This document shows, piece by piece, positions 17,812-26,704 of a stretch of DNA of 64,000 nt. The notes below the pieces were generated by a model that was not told where the DNA came from, made no database searches, and saw only the letters and a program-made list of their open reading frames with translations. A program made the translations under genes and the position numbers. Origin of the DNA: Mycobacterium sp. IS-1496 (GTDB taxonomy: Bacteria; Actinomycetota; Actinomycetes; Mycobacteriales; Mycobacteriaceae); contig NZ_LQIU01000004.1 of assembly GCF_001499995.1 (NCBI RefSeq), forward strand, positions 1-64,000, given 5' to 3'. The first letter of the stretch is position 1. Each line of letters starts with the position of its first letter.

Positions 17812-19565
17812 TGCTGACCCGGCTGACCAAAATCCAACTGTCGATCTTCGCCGTCGTGACGGTCCTGACCGTCGGCGCGATCTCGCTGTTCTACCTGCAC
17901 CTACCGGCCGCCGTGGGCATCGGCGCCTACAACGTGGACGCGAAGTTCACCGCGGGTGGCGGTCTCTACGAGAACGCCAACGTCACCTATCGCGGCGTGA
18001 CGGTCGGCCGGGTCGAGAAGGTCGGTCTCGCCGACGACGGCGTCGTGGCCCAGATGCGGCTCAACAGCGGCACCCCGGTGCCCGAGAACGTCACCGCGAC
18101 GGTGAAGAGCGTCTCGGCGATCGGCGAGCAGTACATCGACCTGGTGCCGCCGGAGCGGGCGTCGCAGTCGATGCTGCGCGACGGGGCCTACATCGGGCTG
18201 GACCGCACCGCGATCGGCCAGGACATCTCCGGGCTGCTCGAGGAGGCCGACCGGCTGGTCACCAGCGTCGGCGACAGCCGGATCCAGGATGTGCTGCGTG
18301 AGACGTTCAAGGCCTTCAACGGTTCCGGACCCGAGCTGTCGCGGTTGATCCAGTCCTCGCGGCTGCTGGTCGACGAGGCGAACGCGAACTACGACGAGGT
18401 CTCCCAGCTGATCGACCAGGCCGGTCCGTTCCTCGACGCGCAGATCCGCAGCGGCGACGACATCCGATCGCTGGCCGACGGGCTTGCCGACGTCACCAGC
18501 AACGTGGCAGGCGCCGACGCGCAGCTGCGCGCGACCCTCGAGACCGTGCCCGGCACCACCCAGGCGGCCAACACCACGTTCGAGGGAATCCGGCCGACCT
18601 TCCCGGTGCTGGCCGCCAACCTCGCAAACTTCGGGCGCATCGGCGTCATCTACAACAAGTCCCTCGAGCAGGCGCTGGTGATCTTCCCGGCCCTGCTGGC
18701 CGCGCTGAACACCGTCGCGGGCGGGGTGCCGCAGGACGAAGGCGGCAAGCTGGACTTCAAGATCCACCTCAACGACCCGCCGACCTGCTCGGTCGGCTTC
18801 CTGCCGCCGACGTCGATCCGCTCGCCGGCCGACACGACGCTGCGCGACCTGCCGAGGGACCTGTACTGCAAGGCCCCGCACAACGACCCCACCGTCGTGC
18901 GCGGCGCCCGCAACTACCCGTGCATGGAGTTCCCGGGCAAGCGCGCGCCGACCGTGGCGCTGTGCCGCGACCCCAAGGGTTTCGTGCCGATCGGCAGCAA
19001 CCCGTGGCGCGGCCCGCCGGTGCCGATCGGGGAACCGATCCAGGATCCGCGGATGATCCTTCCGCAGAACAAGTTCCCCTTCATCCCGCCGCAGGTCGAC
19101 CCCGATCCGGGGCCGCCGGTGGTGCAGCTCCCGCCGGGTGTGCCGCCTGGCCCGGGCCCGGCGCCGCATGCGCCGTTCCCGCTGCCGGTGCCGCCGAACG
19201 AGCCGGGTGTTCCGACGCCGCTGCCGTACTACGCCCCGCCGGACCAGGTCGTGCCGCCGTACGGCCGGCCGGCGCCTGCGCCACCGCCTCCTCCGCCGTC
19301 GCTGGCTCCGCCGCCACCGGCCGACGCTCCGCCGGTGCCCGCGCCGGAGCCCCCGCCGGGGCCCGGTCCGCTGCCGGGTCCGCTGCCCGGTCCGTTGCCC
19401 GCGGAGGCCCCGATGGCCAGTGGTCCGACGACGGCCAGCTACGACACCAGGACGGGCGTCTTCGCCGATCCCGCCGGAGGGGTTGGCGTGTACGCCCCGG
19501 GAGCTGACAAACTGGCGCCTGCGGAAAACTGGGCAGACCTGATGATGGCTCCAAGGCAGATGTGA
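17811..19565 (+). CDS. mce4F: Mce4F, MCE-domain protein with long proline-rich tail
   Basis: At 584 residues this is the longest Mce4 subunit. N-terminal helix (about 7-27), MCE domain (about 40-120, FTAGGGLYENANVTYRGVTVG), helical region to about 310. A C-terminal extension from about residue 400 to 540 is dominated by proline, alanine and glycine, including three PGPLPGPLP-like repeats encoded by CCGGGTCCGCTGC-type DNA repeats at about 19360-19400. Such tails occur on mycobacterial MceF proteins and probably span the cell wall, but their function is not established. Confidence 0.92.
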   Translation: MLTRLTKIQLSIFAVVTVLTVGAISLFYLHLPAAVGIGAYNVDAKFTAGGGLYENANVTYRGVTVGRVEKVGLADDGVVAQMRLNSGTPVPENVTATVKSVSAIGEQYIDLVPPERASQSMLRDGAYIGLDRTAIGQDISGLLEEADRLVTSVGDSRIQDVLRETFKAFNGSGPELSRLIQSSRLLVDEANANYDEVSQLIDQAGPFLDAQIRSGDDIRSLADGLADVTSNVAGADAQLRATLETVPGTTQAANTTFEGIRPTFPVLAANLANFGRIGVIYNKSLEQALVIFPALLAALNTVAGGVPQDEGGKLDFKIHLNDPPTCSVGFLPPTSIRSPADTTLRDLPRDLYCKAPHNDPTVVRGARNYPCMEFPGKRAPTVALCRDPKGFVPIGSNPWRGPPVPIGEPIQDPRMILPQNKFPFIPPQVDPDPGPPVVQLPPGVPPGPGPAPHAPFPLPVPPNEPGVPTPLPYYAPPDQVVPPYGRPAPAPPPPPPSLAPPPPADAPPVPAPEPPPGPGPLPGPLPGPLPAEAPMASGPTTASYDTRTGVFADPAGGVGVYAPGADKLAPAENWADLMMAPRQM

Positions 19566-19566
19566 G

Positions 19567-20250
19567 ATGACTGAACAATCGGCTTCGACCACGAAGCCGG
19601 TGCGTCGGCGTGCGTCGCGCGCGGCCGGCCCGGCGAAAGGCAGCGTCACCGAACCGGTCGGCGTTCGGGTCGAGGCACCGGCGACCACGCGGGTGCGCAG
19701 TCCCCGGCCGGCCGCGCCGCCGGCGCGCCGCCACCCGCACCGGAAACTGGTCGCGTCGGTGGCACTGGGAGTGCTGGCGCCGGCGCTGGCCGCGGTGACC
19801 ACGCTGGTCGGGGTGTGGTCGGCGCAGCAGCGCGACGCCGACGCGACGCAGGCCCGTGAGCAGCGGTTCGTCGACACCGCGGCGCAGACCGTGGTCAACA
19901 TGTTCAGCTACACGCAGGACACCATCGACGAGAGCGTGAACCGGTTCGTCGACGGCACCAGCGGTCCACTGCGCGACATGCTCAGCCAAGGGGAGAACGT
20001 CGACAACCTCAAGGCACTGTTCCGCGAGACCGAAGCCAGTTCCGAGGCCGTCATCAACGGTGCCGCGCTGGAGAAGCTCGACCCCATCGCCGACAACGCG
20101 TCGGTGCTGGTCGCCGTGCGCGTGACCATCACCGACATCGACGGCAACAACCAGCCGTCGCAGCCGTACCGGCTTCGGGTGATCGTCCACGAGGACGACA
20201 ACGGTCACATGACCGGGTACGACCTCAAGTACCCCGACGGCGGTAACTGA
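19567..20250 (+). CDS. mam4A: Mce-associated membrane protein Mam4A
   Basis: A 227-residue protein at the position of Rv3493c. A basic, disordered N-terminus (about 1-55) is followed by one membrane helix (about 57-80, KLVASVALGVLAPALAAVTTL) and a periplasmic alpha/beta domain of the SnoaL/NTF2-like Mce-associated type (about 90-227). It starts one base after the mce4F stop and shares its last base with the mam4B ATG. Such proteins stabilise Mce complexes in other mycobacteria. Confidence 0.9.
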   Translation: MTEQSASTTKPVRRRASRAAGPAKGSVTEPVGVRVEAPATTRVRSPRPAAPPARRHPHRKLVASVALGVLAPALAAVTTLVGVWSAQQRDADATQAREQRFVDTAAQTVVNMFSYTQDTIDESVNRFVDGTSGPLRDMLSQGENVDNLKALFRETEASSEAVINGAALEKLDPIADNASVLVAVRVTITDIDGNNQPSQPYRLRVIVHEDDNGHMTGYDLKYPDGGN

Positions 20251-20744
20251 TGGGGAAGTGGCCGACCCGGCTGGCGGGTGTGGTGAGCGTGCTGTGCGCG
20301 GTTGTCTTCGTGGCGCTGGCCGCGGTGGGTGGCCGGCTGTTCTGGGAGCGGGTCGAGACGCGCGGTGCCCAGCAGGCCCGCGCCGAGCTGGCCCCGTTGG
20401 CCGCCGAGCAGATCCCGAAGGTGTTCGGATACGACTACCAGACCGTCGAGCGCAGCCTGACCGAGGCGTACACCATGCTGGCGCCGGAGTTCCGCCAGGA
20501 GTTCCGCGACCGCGCCACCAAGGACATCATCCCCCAGGCTCGGGAACGTCAGGTGGTCAGCCAGGCCAACGTCGTCGGTGTCGGTGTGCTTGATGCACAA
20601 CGTGATTCGGCGCAGGTCATGGTGTACCTGAACCGCACGGTCATCGAGAAGAACGGTAAGCCGATCTACGACGGCAGCCGGCTGAGGGTCGACTACTCCA
20701 AGGTCGACGGCAGGTGGCTGATCGACTACATCACGCCGATCTAG
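20250..20744 (+). CDS. mam4B: Mce-associated membrane protein Mam4B
   Basis: A 164-residue protein at the position of Rv3492c. One N-terminal membrane helix (about residues 6-27, GVVSVLCAVVFVALAAVGG), then an NTF2-like periplasmic domain ending VDGRWLIDYITPI. Last gene of the mce4 operon. Its stop is only two bases from the stop of the convergent otsA gene, so no room exists for an intergenic terminator. Confidence 0.9.
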   Translation: MGKWPTRLAGVVSVLCAVVFVALAAVGGRLFWERVETRGAQQARAELAPLAAEQIPKVFGYDYQTVERSLTEAYTMLAPEFRQEFRDRATKDIIPQARERQVVSQANVVGVGVLDAQRDSAQVMVYLNRTVIEKNGKPIYDGSRLRVDYSKVDGRWLIDYITPI

Positions 20745-20746
20745 TC

Positions 20747-22210
20747 TCAGACGGGTTTGGCGCCGGCGCGGGTGTCGGCGAGCGCGTCGAGGAACGCCCT
20801 GGCCCACCGGTCGACGTCGTGGGCGAGGACCTGCCTGCGCAGCGCGCGCATCCGCCGGCGGCCCTCCTCGGGTTCCTGGTTCAGCGCCGCCTCGATGGCA
20901 TCCTTGACGCCTTCGAGGTGGTGCGGGTTGGCCAGGTACGCCTGACGGAGTTCGGCTGCGGCTCCGGTGAATTCGCTGAGCACCAGCGCGCCGCCCAGAT
21001 CGCTGCGGCAGGCCACGTACTCCTTGGCGACCAGGTTCATCCCGTCGCGCAGCGGGGTGACGAGCATGACGTCGGCGGCCACGAAGAACGCGATCAACTC
21101 GTCGCGGGGTATCGGCCGGTGCAGGTAGTGCACGATCGGGTGGCCGACGTCGCCGAACTCGCCGTTGATGTGGCCGACCTGGCGTTCGATGTCCTCCCGC
21201 ATCTCGATGTAGCTCTGGACGCGTTCCCGGCTGGGGGTGGCCAACTGCACGAACACGGTGTCGTGTCGGTCGACGCGGCCGTCCTCGAGCAGTTCCGAGA
21301 GCGCCTCGAGGCGCACGTTGATGCCCTTGGTGTAGTCGAGGCGGTCCACCCCGAGCAGGATCTTGCGCGGATTGCCCAGCTCGTTGCGGATCTCGCGGGC
21401 GCGCTGGCGGACGGTGCGGTTGCGGGCCTTGCTGTCCAGTTCGTCGGAGTCGATCGAGATGGGGAACGCGCCGACCTTCACCGCGCGGAACCCGACCTGC
21501 ACCTCGCCGAAGCGTGACCGCACACCCACGGTGGCACGGGAGGTGTTGGCGCCGGTCAGGCGACGGGCCAGGTAGAGGAAGTTCTGTGCGCCGCCGGGCA
21601 GGTGGAAACCGACGAGGTCGGCGCCGAGCAGGCCCTCGATGATCTCCGTGCGCCACGGCATCTGCATGAAGAGCTCGACCGGCGGGAACGGGATGTGCAG
21701 GAAGAAGCCGATCGTCAGGTCGGGCCGCAACATCCGCAGCATCTTCGGCACCAACTGCAGCTGGTAGTCCTGGACCCACACCGTGGCGCCCTGCGCCGCC
21801 GCGCGGGCGGTCGCCTCGGCGAAGCGGCGGTTGACCTCGACGTAGCGGTCCCACCACTTGCGGTGGTAGATCGGCTTGACGATCAGATCGTGGTAGAGCG
21901 GCCAGAGGGTGGCGTTGGAGAAACCCTCGTAGTAGTCGGCGACGTCGTCGGCCGAGAGGGAGACCGGGTAGAGCTGCAGACCGTCGTCCTCGATCGGGTC
22001 CTCGGGACTGTCCGGGATGCCGGCCCAGCCGATCCACGCGCCGTGGCGTTTGCGCAGCAGCGGTTCGAGCGCGGTGACCAGTCCGCCGGGACTCCGCTTG
22101 AACGACGTGCTGCCGTCGGGCAGCCGTTCCATGTCGATCGGGAGCCGGTTGGCCACCACGACGAAGTCGGAGTCTCCGGAGCCAACGCCTGGGTCGCCCT
22201 CCGAAGCCAC
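20747..22210 (-). CDS. otsA: Trehalose-6-phosphate synthase OtsA
   Basis: GT20 glycosyltransferase of 487 residues that makes trehalose-6-phosphate from NDP-glucose and glucose-6-phosphate in the cytoplasm. Visible motifs are [10 protein letters not shown] at the N-terminus, [16 protein letters not shown] (about 150), [14 protein letters not shown] (about 280) and the nucleotide-sugar site [16 protein letters not shown] (about 375). The GTG start directly follows the stop of the 54-residue upstream gene, as at Rv3489-Rv3490, so the two form an operon. Confidence 0.93.
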   Translation of the reverse strand: MASEGDPGVGSGDSDFVVVANRLPIDMERLPDGSTSFKRSPGGLVTALEPLLRKRHGAWIGWAGIPDSPEDPIEDDGLQLYPVSLSADDVADYYEGFSNATLWPLYHDLIVKPIYHRKWWDRYVEVNRRFAEATARAAAQGATVWVQDYQLQLVPKMLRMLRPDLTIGFFLHIPFPPVELFMQMPWRTEIIEGLLGADLVGFHLPGGAQNFLYLARRLTGANTSRATVGVRSRFGEVQVGFRAVKVGAFPISIDSDELDSKARNRTVRQRAREIRNELGNPRKILLGVDRLDYTKGINVRLEALSELLEDGRVDRHDTVFVQLATPSRERVQSYIEMREDIERQVGHINGEFGDVGHPIVHYLHRPIPRDELIAFFVAADVMLVTPLRDGMNLVAKEYVACRSDLGGALVLSEFTGAAAELRQAYLANPHHLEGVKDAIEAALNQEPEEGRRRMRALRRQVLAHDVDRWARAFLDALADTRAGAKPV

Positions 22211-22375
22211 TTACGCCTCGAGCTTCGACGGTCCGATGCCGAGCATGGACAAGAAGACGCGACATTCGTCGGCGTCGACGGCGTAGGCGGCGACGACTTT
22301 GCGGGCTTGGCGCGCGGTGCTGTCGGCCAGCGGCTCGACGTCGCCGATCTCGGCTGGATCTGACTTTGCAGGCAT
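22211..22375 (-). CDS. Small conserved mycobacterial protein upstream of otsA (Rv3489-like)
   Basis: A 54-residue protein beginning MPAKSDPAEIGDVEPLADS and ending FLSMLGIGPSKLEA. It has no membrane segment or metal motif and is rich in alanine and acidic residues. Its stop TAA is immediately followed by the otsA GTG, which implies coupled translation. The same small gene sits in front of otsA in M. tuberculosis. Function unknown. Confidence 0.75.
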   Translation of the reverse strand: MPAKSDPAEIGDVEPLADSTARQARKVVAAYAVDADECRVFLSMLGIGPSKLEA

Positions 22376-22433
22376 GTTCCAACTCTAGGCGACCGGCGCA
22401 CGGGCCTGCGACACGCCCGCGTAGGGTGCTGCT

Positions 22434-23330
22434 GTGGCAGACGCCGAGCAGGTGACGTACGAGACCCTCGACGACGGGCGCATCGCGCGGATCTGGCTGG
22501 ACCGGCCGCATACGCAGAACGCCCAGTCCCGGACGCTGCTCGTGCAGCTGGACGAGGCGTTCGGGCGCGCGGAGGCCGACGATCAGGTGCGGGTGGTGAT
22601 CCTGGCCGCGCGCGGCAAGAACTTCTCCGCCGGCCACGACCTCGGCTCCGAGGAGGCCATCGCCGAACGCGGCCCCGGTCCCGCGCAGCATCCGACATTC
22701 CGGATCAACGGCGCGACCAGGCCCGCCATCGCGGAGAAGATCTACCTGCAGGAGTGGCACTACTTCTTCGAGAACACGCGGCGGTGGCGCGATCTGCGCA
22801 AGATCACGATCGCCCAGGTGCAGGGCAACGCGATCTCGGCGGGGCTGATGCTGATCTGGGCGTGTGACCTCATCGTCGCCTCCGTCGACGCGAAGTTCAG
22901 CGACGTGGTGGCGGTCCGGCTGGGTATGCCGGGTGTCGAGTACTACGCCCACCCGTGGGAGTTCGGCCCGCGCAAGGCCAAAGAGCTGCTGTTGACCGGG
23001 GACTCGATCGACGCCGACGAGGCGCACCGCCTCGGCATGGTGTCGAAGATCTTCCCGCGCGCCGAACTCGAGGACAAGACCGTCGAGTTCGCGCGCCGCA
23101 TCGCCGCGCTGCCGACGATGGCCGCGCTGCTGGTCAAGGATTCGGTCAACGCCGCCGCCGACGCGATGGGGTTCACCGAGGCGCTGCGGCACGGCTTCCA
23201 CATCCACGAACTCGGCCACGCGCACTGGGCGGCGCACAACGAGAACCGCATGGCGGTCGGCATGCCGCCGGACGTGCCGGACTGGCGCGAGCTGGGCGCA
23301 CCGAAGTTGGCCCGGCGCGACGAGCCGTGA
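22434..23330 (+). CDS. Enoyl-CoA hydratase/isomerase (crotonase) family protein
   Basis: A 298-residue crotonase, slightly long for the family. The first oxyanion segment is GKNFSAGHDLGSEEA (about residues 61-75) and the second VQGNAISAGLMLI (about 125-137). An extra segment between them, rich in aromatic residues (EWHYFFENTRRWRDL), and the C-terminal HELGHAHWAAHNENR distinguish it from EchA19. The GTG start is followed by MADAEQVTYET. It stands alone in orientation next to a KstR-boxed SDR gene, so a role in lipid or sterol oxidation is a reasonable inference only. Confidence 0.8.
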   Translation: MADAEQVTYETLDDGRIARIWLDRPHTQNAQSRTLLVQLDEAFGRAEADDQVRVVILAARGKNFSAGHDLGSEEAIAERGPGPAQHPTFRINGATRPAIAEKIYLQEWHYFFENTRRWRDLRKITIAQVQGNAISAGLMLIWACDLIVASVDAKFSDVVAVRLGMPGVEYYAHPWEFGPRKAKELLLTGDSIDADEAHRLGMVSKIFPRAELEDKTVEFARRIAALPTMAALLVKDSVNAAADAMGFTEALRHGFHIHELGHAHWAAHNENRMAVGMPPDVPDWRELGAPKLARRDEP

Positions 23331-23338
23331 CGTATAAC

Positions 23339-23352
23339 TAGAACGCGTTTCA
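23339..23352. promoter_or_regulatory. KstR operator upstream of the 23.4-kb SDR gene
   Basis: TAGAACGCGTTTCA fits TnnAACnnGTTnnA fully. It lies eight bases after the preceding crotonase stop and 39 nt upstream of the chosen GTG start of the SDR gene (9 nt before an alternative upstream GTG at 23362). Confidence 0.85.
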
Positions 23353-23391
23353 GTTCGGGGCGTGTTGAGGTCTCACGACGAAGGGGTCGCG

Positions 23392-24228
23392 GTGCAGCTG
23401 TCCTTGGCGGAGAGAACGTATGTGGTCACCGGCGGTGGCAGCGGTATCGGCAAGGGTGTCGCCGCGGCGATCCTCGCGGCGGGCGGCGACGTGATGCTCG
23501 CCGGCCGCAACGCCGACCGGCTCGCCGCCACGGTGGACGAACTGTCCGCCGCGGCCGGTGACGGGTCCGGCGAGGTCCGCTACGAGCCCACCGACGTCAC
23601 CAACGAGGACGAGGCGGCGCGGCTGGTCGAGGCCGCCACCGCATGGCACGGCCGACTGCACGGCGTGGTGCACAGCGCGGGCGGATCGGAGACCATCGGG
23701 CCGATCACCCAGATCGATTCCGACGCCTGGCGGCGCACGGTGGATCTCAACGTCAACGGCACCATGTACGTGCTCAAGCACGCCGCCCGGGAACTGGTGC
23801 GCGGCGGCGGGGGATCGTTCGTCGGGATCTCGTCGATCGCGTCGAGCAACGTGCACCGCTGGTTCGGCGCCTACGGGCCGAGCAAGGCCGCGCTCGACCA
23901 CATCATGAAGCTCGCCGCCGACGAACTCGGCCCGTCGTGGGTGCGGGTCAACGGCATCCGTCCGGGTCTGATCCAGACCGACCTCGTCGGGCCCATCCTG
24001 GAGTCGCCGGAGGTGTCGGCGGACTACCGCGCGTGCACGCCGCTGCCGCGGTTCGGCGAGGTCGCCGACATCGCGAACCTGTCGGTGTTCCTGCTCAGCG
24101 ACGCCTCCTCGTGGATCACCGGTCAGGTCATCAACGTCGACGGCGGACACAACCTGCGGCGCGGCCCGGACATGTCCGGGATGCTCGAGCCGCTCTTCGG
24201 CGCCGACGGGCTACGCGGAGTGGTCTGA
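23392..24228 (+). CDS. Short-chain dehydrogenase, probable KstR-regulon member (Rv3485c-like)
   Basis: SDR of 278 residues. NAD(P) motif TGGGSGIG (about 11-18), VHSAGG, catalytic Ser in GISSIASSN and Tyr-x3-Lys in YGPSKAAL (about 160-167), C-terminal GQVINVDGGHNL. The GTG at 23392 is chosen because it sits 7 nt after AAGGGG and starts the protein right before the first beta strand; an in-frame GTG at 23362 would add ten residues and would suit a leaderless transcript from the KstR box. The gene corresponds by position to Rv3485c. Its steroid or acyl-CoA substrate is not known. Confidence 0.83.
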   Translation: MQLSLAERTYVVTGGGSGIGKGVAAAILAAGGDVMLAGRNADRLAATVDELSAAAGDGSGEVRYEPTDVTNEDEAARLVEAATAWHGRLHGVVHSAGGSETIGPITQIDSDAWRRTVDLNVNGTMYVLKHAARELVRGGGGSFVGISSIASSNVHRWFGAYGPSKAALDHIMKLAADELGPSWVRVNGIRPGLIQTDLVGPILESPEVSADYRACTPLPRFGEVADIANLSVFLLSDASSWITGQVINVDGGHNLRRGPDMSGMLEPLFGADGLRGVV

Positions 24229-24615
24229 GCGCCGCAGACCCGAGGTCAGCACCAGCGCCGACAGCACGACGGCCACCAGGAGCAGCGCCGGGACGTCACC
24301 GAGCAGGTGTCCCATGTGGTTTCCACCGCCGAACGACTGCACCGCCATGATCGCGGCGTGCACGACACTCGAGCACACGGTGAACCAGATCAGGCTCAGG
24401 TGGGCTTCGGGCCGGCGCGCCGCGATCCAGAGGAACACGCCGAGGGTGGCGTAGAGCCCGACGATCATCATGAAGTAGTCTGACCCGTGCGGTGCGCCGG
24501 GATGCCACGCCCACCCCGACGGCCACACCAGCGCAAGAGGATAGAGCAGCAGCATCACCGTGCCGAACACGGCGAGCGCGACCCGCAGTAGGCGGTAGCT
24601 GGTCGACGGCGCCAT
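24211..24615 (-). CDS. Small four-helix membrane protein (DUF6632/Rv3486-like position)
   Basis: A 134-residue protein with four hydrophobic stretches (about 9-30, 45-65, 73-95 and 104-125) and few charged residues. ATG at 24615 gives MAPSTSYRLLRVALAV. The 3' end overlaps that of the convergent SDR gene by 18 bases. No motif shows a function. Confidence 0.65.
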   Translation of the reverse strand: MAPSTSYRLLRVALAVFGTVMLLLYPLALVWPSGWAWHPGAPHGSDYFMMIVGLYATLGVFLWIAARRPEAHLSLIWFTVCSSVVHAAIMAVQSFGGGNHMGHLLGDVPALLLVAVVLSALVLTSGLRRSDHSA

Positions 24616-24632
24616 GGTGCCATTGTGCGCGC

Positions 24633-25127
24633 TCAGGACGTGACGATCTCTCCGTTGCGCGTCTTCTCGGCCGCGAGCCGCACGGCGTTGACGATGCCCT
24701 GGTATCCGGTGCACCGGCAGAAGTTGCCCGAGAGACCTTCGCGGATCTCCTCGTCGCTCGGGTCGGGGTTGTCGGCCAGCAGCGCGGTGATCGACGTGAC
24801 GAAACCCGGTGTGCAGAAACCGCATTGCAGCCCGTGACACTCCTTCATCGCGGACTGCACGGGGGAGAGCCGGCCGTCGGGCCCGGCGATGCCTTCGACG
24901 GTGGTGACCTCCTGGCCGTCGGCCTGCACGGCGAACACCAGGCAGGAGCGGACCGCCTGCCCATCGAGCAGCACCGTGCACGCGCCGCACGCCCCGTGCT
25001 CGCAGCCGAGGTGGGTCCCGGTGAGCCCGCAGTTCTCGCGCAGGAAGTCGGCCAACGTGATTCGCGGCTCGACCACTCCGCGACGGGTGCGGCCGTTGAC
25101 CGTCACCTCGACCGGCAGCTCATGCAT
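24633..25127 (-). CDS. Molybdenum hydroxylase small subunit (CoxS-like, two [2Fe-2S] clusters)
   Basis: A 164-residue iron-sulfur subunit. The plant-type [2Fe-2S] cluster is in GCEHGACGACTVLLDG (about residues 42-57), and the second, helical cluster is in QCGFCTPGFV and NFCRCTGYQGI (about 100-150). It passes electrons from the molybdenum site in the large subunit to FAD in the medium subunit. Last gene of a four-gene L-G-M-S operon; its ATG overlaps the medium-subunit stop by eight bases. Confidence 0.92.
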   Translation of the reverse strand: MHELPVEVTVNGRTRRGVVEPRITLADFLRENCGLTGTHLGCEHGACGACTVLLDGQAVRSCLVFAVQADGQEVTTVEGIAGPDGRLSPVQSAMKECHGLQCGFCTPGFVTSITALLADNPDPSDEEIREGLSGNFCRCTGYQGIVNAVRLAAEKTRNGEIVTS

Positions 25128-26010
25128 GGATCATCTCCTCCGAAGTCACCTGTGCGGCGGCAGACGTCAGGGCACGCGAGACCATCGCGGCACCGACCCG
25201 GCGCCGATAGCTCGCCGAACCCTGCAGATCGGCGGGCACCTCCGAGAACGCGGCCAGCGTGAGCCTGCCGACCTCGTCGGCGCTGATGTCAGGAAGCCGC
25301 GTCCCGACGAGAGCCTGTTCGCCGTCGGTGCCGCGCAGCGGGGTCGACCCCAGGCCGAGCAGCCCGATACCGCACCGAGTCACCCGGTCGTCGCCGTCGA
25401 CCTCCAGAGCGACGGCTGCGCCGGCGATCGCGAAATCGCCGTGGCGGCGGGCGAATTCCTCGACCGCGAAACCGCACCGGCCGCTCCACACCGGAAACCG
25501 AACGGCGGTCAGGATCTCGTCGGCCGCCAGCGAGGTCTCCCACAGGCCGGTGAAGAGGTCCGCGGCGGCGACATCGCGGCGGCCACGGCTCGACACCGCC
25601 TCGACCTGCGCGTCGAGCGCCAGTGCCACGGCGGCGTACTCGGCGGCGGGGTCGGCGTGCGCGATCGCGCCACCGAGGGTGCCGCGGGTGCGGATCTGGA
25701 AGTGCCCGATGTGCGGGGTGGCCAACGTGAGCAGCGGCACCGATTCGGCGACCTCGTCGTCCAGTCCGACCAGCGCGTGCGGTGTCGCCGCGCGCACGAC
25801 GATCTGCCCGTCGACGAGGTCGATGCCCGTCAACTCCCCGATCCGGGAGATGTCGATCAGGTGCTCGAAGTGCGTCAGCCGCATGGCCAGCATCGGCACC
25901 AGACTCTGGCCGCCGGCGAGGATCTTGGCGTCCTCGCCGAACTCGCCGAGCATCTGCACCGCCTCGGTCACCGTGGCCGGGCGGTGGTACGCGAACGGGG
26001 CGGCCTTCAT
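25120..26010 (-). CDS. Molybdenum hydroxylase FAD subunit (CoxM-like)
   Basis: A 296-residue FAD-binding subunit. FAD-binding motifs LAGGQSLVPMLAMRL (about 32-46) and TRGTLGGAIAHADPAAEY (about 108-125) are those of the CO dehydrogenase/xanthine dehydrogenase medium chain. It overlaps the SRPBCC gene by four bases upstream and the small-subunit gene by eight bases downstream. Confidence 0.92.
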   Translation of the reverse strand: MKAAPFAYHRPATVTEAVQMLGEFGEDAKILAGGQSLVPMLAMRLTHFEHLIDISRIGELTGIDLVDGQIVVRAATPHALVGLDDEVAESVPLLTLATPHIGHFQIRTRGTLGGAIAHADPAAEYAAVALALDAQVEAVSSRGRRDVAAADLFTGLWETSLAADEILTAVRFPVWSGRCGFAVEEFARRHGDFAIAGAAVALEVDGDDRVTRCGIGLLGLGSTPLRGTDGEQALVGTRLPDISADEVGRLTLAAFSEVPADLQGSASYRRRVGAAMVSRALTSAAAQVTSEEMIHA

Positions 26011-26702
26011 GACGACAGCAGGCGAACGAGTGCGGCCTGCAGGTCCTCGGCCAGCGCAGCGGCGGGGTTCGCGCGGCGGGGGCGACGGCCGATCAGGAAG
26101 CCCACCGCGGCGCCGGCCGCCACACCGGCGACCACCGGAGCGAAGCGTTTGGCCATCGGCACCGCCACCACCTTGAGCAGATCGACCGAGTCAGCCGCGG
26201 CGGGCTGGGCGGCGGCGGTGGCCGCCTCGGCCGTGGGCGCCGTCGTCGCCTTGGGCGCGTCGCCGAGCAGGTCGGCCTCGAGGGCATTGGCGAACTGGCC
26301 GATGAGGTTGGTCGCGACGTCGGCGAGCACACCGCGGCCGAACTGGGCGGCCTTACCGGAGATGGTGAGGTCGGTGTTGATCACGACCTGCGTGGCATCG
26401 CCCTCGTCCTTGAGCTGTGCGGTGACGACGGCGGCGGCGTTGCCGTTACCGCGCGTCTCCTTGCCCGAGGCCTTGAGCACGACCCGCTGGGCGGCGGCGT
26501 CCTTCTCCTGAAACGCGGCAATTCCCTGGTAGGACACCGTGATCGGGCCGACCTTGACCTTGACCGCGCCGGTGAACTCGTCGCCGTCGACCGACAGCAG
26601 TGTCGCGCCGGGCAGGCACGGCGCCACGCGCTCGACGTCGGTGAGCACCTCCCAGGTCTTGGCGGCGGGTACCGCGACCCGGAATTCGTTGTTCAGTTCC
26701 AC
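26007..26702 (-). CDS. CoxG-like SRPBCC protein with C-terminal membrane tail
   Basis: A 231-residue protein. Residues 1-145 form a CoxG/SRPBCC domain (LNNEFRVAVPAAKTWEVL at the start, VKVKVGPITVSYQG in the middle), which in the CO dehydrogenase system anchors the enzyme or assists cofactor loading. An alanine-rich linker follows, then a hydrophobic segment (about 190-210, APVVAGVAAGAAVGFLIGRR) that could tether it to the membrane. It sits between the L and M genes, two bases after L and overlapping M by four, so it belongs to the same complex. Confidence 0.85.
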   Translation of the reverse strand: MELNNEFRVAVPAAKTWEVLTDVERVAPCLPGATLLSVDGDEFTGAVKVKVGPITVSYQGIAAFQEKDAAAQRVVLKASGKETRGNGNAAAVVTAQLKDEGDATQVVINTDLTISGKAAQFGRGVLADVATNLIGQFANALEADLLGDAPKATTAPTAEAATAAAQPAAADSVDLLKVVAVPMAKRFAPVVAGVAAGAAVGFLIGRRPRRANPAAALAEDLQAALVRLLSS

Positions 26703-26704
26703 GG

